Assembly (NCBI RefSeq): GCF_036898465.1
Contig: NZ_JARUMJ010000001.1
Location: 6,386,001-6,450,000, forward strand
From: Streptomyces sp. B21-105
Lineage (GTDB): Bacteria > Actinomycetota > Actinomycetes > Streptomycetales > Streptomycetaceae
Length of the DNA stretch: 64,000 bases
Direction: 5' to 3'
Each line of letters starts with the position of its first letter. The stretch's first letter is position 1. The notes beneath the pieces were generated by a model, which searched no databases, was not told the DNA's origin, and saw only the letters and a list, made by a program, of their open reading frames with translations. A program made the translations under genes and the position numbers. Below are positions 61,774 to 64,000 of the stretch, one piece after another.

Positions 61774-63288
61774 GTGACCATCACGACCGACCTGGTGTCG
61801 TACGAGGACGCGCTGGCGTCGTACGACCCCGTCATGGGCCTCGAGGTCCATGTCGAACTCGGCACCAGGACCAAGATGTTCTGCGGCTGCTCGACCGAAC
61901 TCGGTCAGGGCGCCAACACGCAGACCTGTCCCACCTGCCTCGGCCTGCCCGGCGCGCTACCGGTCGTCAACGCGATCGGCATCGAGTCGGCGATCAAGAT
62001 CGGTCTCGCGCTGAACTGCGAGATCGCCGAGTGGTGCCGCTTCGCCCGGAAGAACTACTTCTATCCGGACATGCCGAAGAACTTCCAGACCTCCCAGTAC
62101 GACGAGCCGATCGCCTTCGACGGCTACCTCGACGTGCAGCTGGAGGACGGCGAGACCTTCCGGGTGCAGATCGAGCGCGCCCACATGGAGGAGGACACCG
62201 GCAAGTCGACGCACGTCGGCGGCGCCACCGGCCGTATCCACGGCGCGTCCCACTCCCTGCTCGACTACAACCGGGCCGGCATCCCGCTCATCGAGATCGT
62301 CACCAAGCCCATCGAGGGCGCGGGCGAGCGTGCCCCCGAGGTCGCCCGGGCGTACGTGCGTGAGCTGCGCGAGGTCATCAAGGCGCTCGGCGTCTCCGAA
62401 GCCCGCATGGAGATGGGCCAGATGCGCTGCGACGTCAACCTGTCGCTGCGCCCGCACGGCCGGGAGAAGTTCGGCACGCGCTCCGAGACGAAGAACGTGA
62501 ACTCGCTGCGGTCCGTGGAGCGTGCGGCCCGGTTCGAGATCCAGCGGCACGCGGCCGTCCTGAACGGCGGCGGCACGATCATCCAGGAGACCCGCCACTT
62601 CCACGAGGACACCGGGTCCACGACCTCGGGCCGCGTGAAGGAGGAGGCCGAGGACTACCGGTACTTCCCGGAGCCCGACCTGGTCCCGGTCGCCCCGTCC
62701 CGTGAGTGGGTCGAGGAGATCCGCGCCGGGCTGCCGGAGCTGCCGCTGGCCCGCCGCAACCGACTGGTCGCCGAGTGGGGCATCTCCGCCAACGACATGC
62801 AGTCGATCCTGAACGCCGGCGCGCTGGACCTGATCCTCGCCACGATCGACGCCGGCGCCGACGCGGCCTCCGCCCGCAAGTGGTGGATGGGCGAACTGGC
62901 CCGCAGCGCCAACGAGTCGGGCCTGCCGATCGACGAGCTGGCCATCACGCCGCAGCAGGTCGCCCGGGTCGCCGAGCTGGTACTGGGGGGCGACCTGAAC
63001 GACAAGCTGGCCCGCCAGGTCATCGAGGGCGTCCTCGCGGGCGAGGGCGGCCCCGACGAGGTCGTCGACAAGCGCGGCCTGAAGGTCGTCTCCGACGACT
63101 CGGCGCTGGGCACGGCTGTCGACGAGGCCATCGCCGGCAACCCGGGCATCGCCGACAAGATCCGCAGCGGCAAGCTGGCCGCGGCCGGCGCTCTGGTCGG
63201 CGCCGTGATGAAGGCCACGCGTGGCCAGGCCGACGCCGCCCGCGTCAAGGAGCTGATCCTGGAGAAGCTGGGCGTCAGCGAGGGCTGA
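61774..63288 (+). CDS. gatB: Asp/Glu-tRNA amidotransferase subunit B
   Basis: 504 residues. It binds the misacylated tRNA, phosphorylates the acid and amidates it. [33 protein letters not shown] with the zinc cysteines, [25 protein letters not shown], and a C-terminal YqeY-like tail ([19 protein letters not shown]). GTG start with GAGAGGGAAG upstream. A strong terminator follows. Confidence 0.97.
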   Translation: MTITTDLVSYEDALASYDPVMGLEVHVELGTRTKMFCGCSTELGQGANTQTCPTCLGLPGALPVVNAIGIESAIKIGLALNCEIAEWCRFARKNYFYPDMPKNFQTSQYDEPIAFDGYLDVQLEDGETFRVQIERAHMEEDTGKSTHVGGATGRIHGASHSLLDYNRAGIPLIEIVTKPIEGAGERAPEVARAYVRELREVIKALGVSEARMEMGQMRCDVNLSLRPHGREKFGTRSETKNVNSLRSVERAARFEIQRHAAVLNGGGTIIQETRHFHEDTGSTTSGRVKEEAEDYRYFPEPDLVPVAPSREWVEEIRAGLPELPLARRNRLVAEWGISANDMQSILNAGALDLILATIDAGADAASARKWWMGELARSANESGLPIDELAITPQQVARVAELVLGGDLNDKLARQVIEGVLAGEGGPDEVVDKRGLKVVSDDSALGTAVDEAIAGNPGIADKIRSGKLAAAGALVGAVMKATRGQADAARVKELILEKLGVSEG

Positions 63289-63300
63289 GCCCTTGCTCTC

Positions 63301-63336
63301 GTACGGCCCCGGAGGTACGCGCCTCCGGGGCCGTAC
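63301..63336 (+). terminator. Terminator of the gat operon
   Basis: Perfect 15-bp stem (63301-63315 with 63322-63336) with a 6-base loop, 13 bp past gatB. Confidence 0.88.
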
Positions 63337-63429
63337 GGCTGTCCGGGCGCGTGGGGGGGCAGGCGGGGGTGTGAGTGAAACCCGGGAGCGGGCCGTACTT
63401 CTGATGGCGAGGCACTACGCTGCCGCGCC

Positions 63430-63768
63430 ATGAGCGGACATGCCGACACCGACGCCAGGGACGACATACGCGTGACCACGCCCCACCCGATGGATGTACA
63501 CGACGACGACACCGACTCCGTCGGGAACGCCCGCCGGGCCCGCTGGACGGCGACCGGCACCGGAGTCCTGCTCGCGCTGGCCGGCCTCGCCGCCGCCCTG
63601 ATGCGGCTCGCCGCCTCGGCCCGGGCCGTCGTCCCCGCCGCCTACGCCCTTGGCGCCGTTTTCTGCGCCCTCGCCGCGTTCCTCGGCTCCCGGGGGCGCA
63701 CGAGGCGCGCGCTGTGGCTGCTCATCGTGGGGGTGACGGTGATGGCGTTCGGGGACCAGGCCGACTGA
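63430..63768 (+). CDS. Small integral membrane protein
   Basis: 112 residues: an acidic His/Asp-rich cytosolic N-terminus (about 40 residues, DVHDDDTDS) and three membrane helices (GTGVLLALAGLAAALMRL, VVPAAYALGAVFCALAAFLG, ALWLLIVGVTVMAFG). ATG at 63430. No family recognised; similar small proteins follow gatB in other Streptomyces as far as I recall. Confidence 0.75.
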   Translation: MSGHADTDARDDIRVTTPHPMDVHDDDTDSVGNARRARWTATGTGVLLALAGLAAALMRLAASARAVVPAAYALGAVFCALAAFLGSRGRTRRALWLLIVGVTVMAFGDQAD

Positions 63769-63784
63769 CCGGCCCCCGGGCACA

Positions 63785-63838
63785 AGCCCCTTTCAGGACA
63801 CCGGCCGGCACACCGACGGCGCCCCTTTCAGGACACCG
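63785..63838. repeat. 18-bp direct repeat at a gene end
   Basis: GCCCCTTTCAGGACACCG at 63785-63802 and again at 63821-63838. The right copy contains the stop codon of the leftward acyltransferase gene, so its 3' end is partly duplicated. Confidence 0.85.
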
Positions 63839-64000
63839 ACACCGTCTCCTTGGGCCTTCGCGCCGCCGTCAGGCCCCGCATCAGCCCCTTGCGCATCCGT
63901 CGTCCCAGCGGCCCCTCGACCCAGCGATGGAGCGCGTACGACAGAAGCAGCATCGCGGTCATCGTGACGGCGATGTTCCCCCAGTGGCCGAGGGCGGGCA
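63828..64000 (-). CDS. C-terminal end of an acyltransferase-3-type membrane protein (partial)
   Basis: Only the last 57 codons are inside the window. They read a membrane helix (WGNIAVTMTAMLLLSYAL) followed by HRWVEGPLGRRMRKGLMRGL and a basic tail. The helix plus H-x-W-V-E-x-P-x-G-R is characteristic of the C-terminus of acyltransferase family 3 (OafA/YrhL) proteins, which O-acylate surface sugars. The rest lies beyond the right edge. Confidence 0.7.
   Translation of the reverse strand, partial: PALGHWGNIAVTMTAMLLLSYALHRWVEGPLGRRMRKGLMRGLTAARRPKETVSVS

Overview
The window is high-GC DNA (about 70% or more, strong G/C at third codon positions, frequent GTG starts, many 4-base ATGA/GTGA gene overlaps) from the chromosome of a Streptomyces species. 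The gene order matches what I remember of the S. coelicolor SCO5445-SCO5502 region (tandem M4 metalloproteases, ABC exporters, glgX, two L,D-transpeptidases, gcvT-gcvH-glyA-sdaA, opp operon, cysteine desulfurase/mnmA, ligA-rmdB-gatCAB). That comparison is from memory, not from a search. Most of the window is conserved core chromosome. Two stretches look plastic: 0-2.2 kb (lipoprotein, 5'-truncated IS110 transposase, 28-bp flanking repeat) and 24.3-29.4 kb (frameshifted MOSC gene, a DUF3662-MinD fusion, a VapBC-type toxin-antitoxin pair, a decayed ABC ATPase).

Layout. 0-7 kb: IS110 remnant, DUF1990 protein, and two secreted M4 proteases, the upstream one carrying a C-terminal P domain. 7-14.5 kb: four ABC exporter half-subunits in one leftward operon, readable as two heterodimers each with one degenerate nucleotide site. 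15-20 kb: glycogen debranching enzyme, then two paralogous lipoprotein L,D-transpeptidases. 20-24.3 kb: enoyl-CoA hydratase, an anti-sigma-like ATPase, a NodB-type protein with an altered catalytic motif coupled to a beta-propeller lipoprotein, and an EF-hand protein. 24.3-29.4 kb: the plastic stretch. 29.4-36.9 kb: leftward gcvT-gcvH-glyA-sdaA preceded by a tandem glycine riboswitch, then a P-loop kinase-like gene and two SseB-family genes. 37.2-43.6 kb: five-gene oligopeptide ABC importer with an intra-operon hairpin and a terminator. 43.6-48.5 kb: TRIC-type channel, esterase, thioesterase-like protein, repeat-rich lipoprotein, and a TetR regulator divergent from two tiny membrane proteins. 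48.5-54.7 kb: cysteine desulfurase and MnmA (sulfur relay to tRNA) around a Tat-type amidase, followed by small enzymes. 54.7-64 kb: ligA, the GGDEF-EAL gene rmdB (with an in-frame TTA codon), gatC-gatA-small ORF-gatB, a membrane protein and the end of an acyltransferase.

Functionally, the glycine cleavage T and H proteins, SHMT and serine deaminase form a glycine-to-serine-to-pyruvate route under riboswitch control. The L subunit (gcvT needs gcvP/lpd) is not in the window. The gat genes supply Gln-tRNA(Gln) or Asn-tRNA(Asn) amidation. Cysteine desulfurase and MnmA serve tRNA 2-thiolation. No rRNA, tRNA or CRISPR array was seen. The most unusual items are the DUF3662-MinD fusion, the extreme NBD asymmetry of the ABC pair at 7.2-10.8 kb, the TTA codon in rmdB, and the TetR palindrome with its two small membrane proteins.
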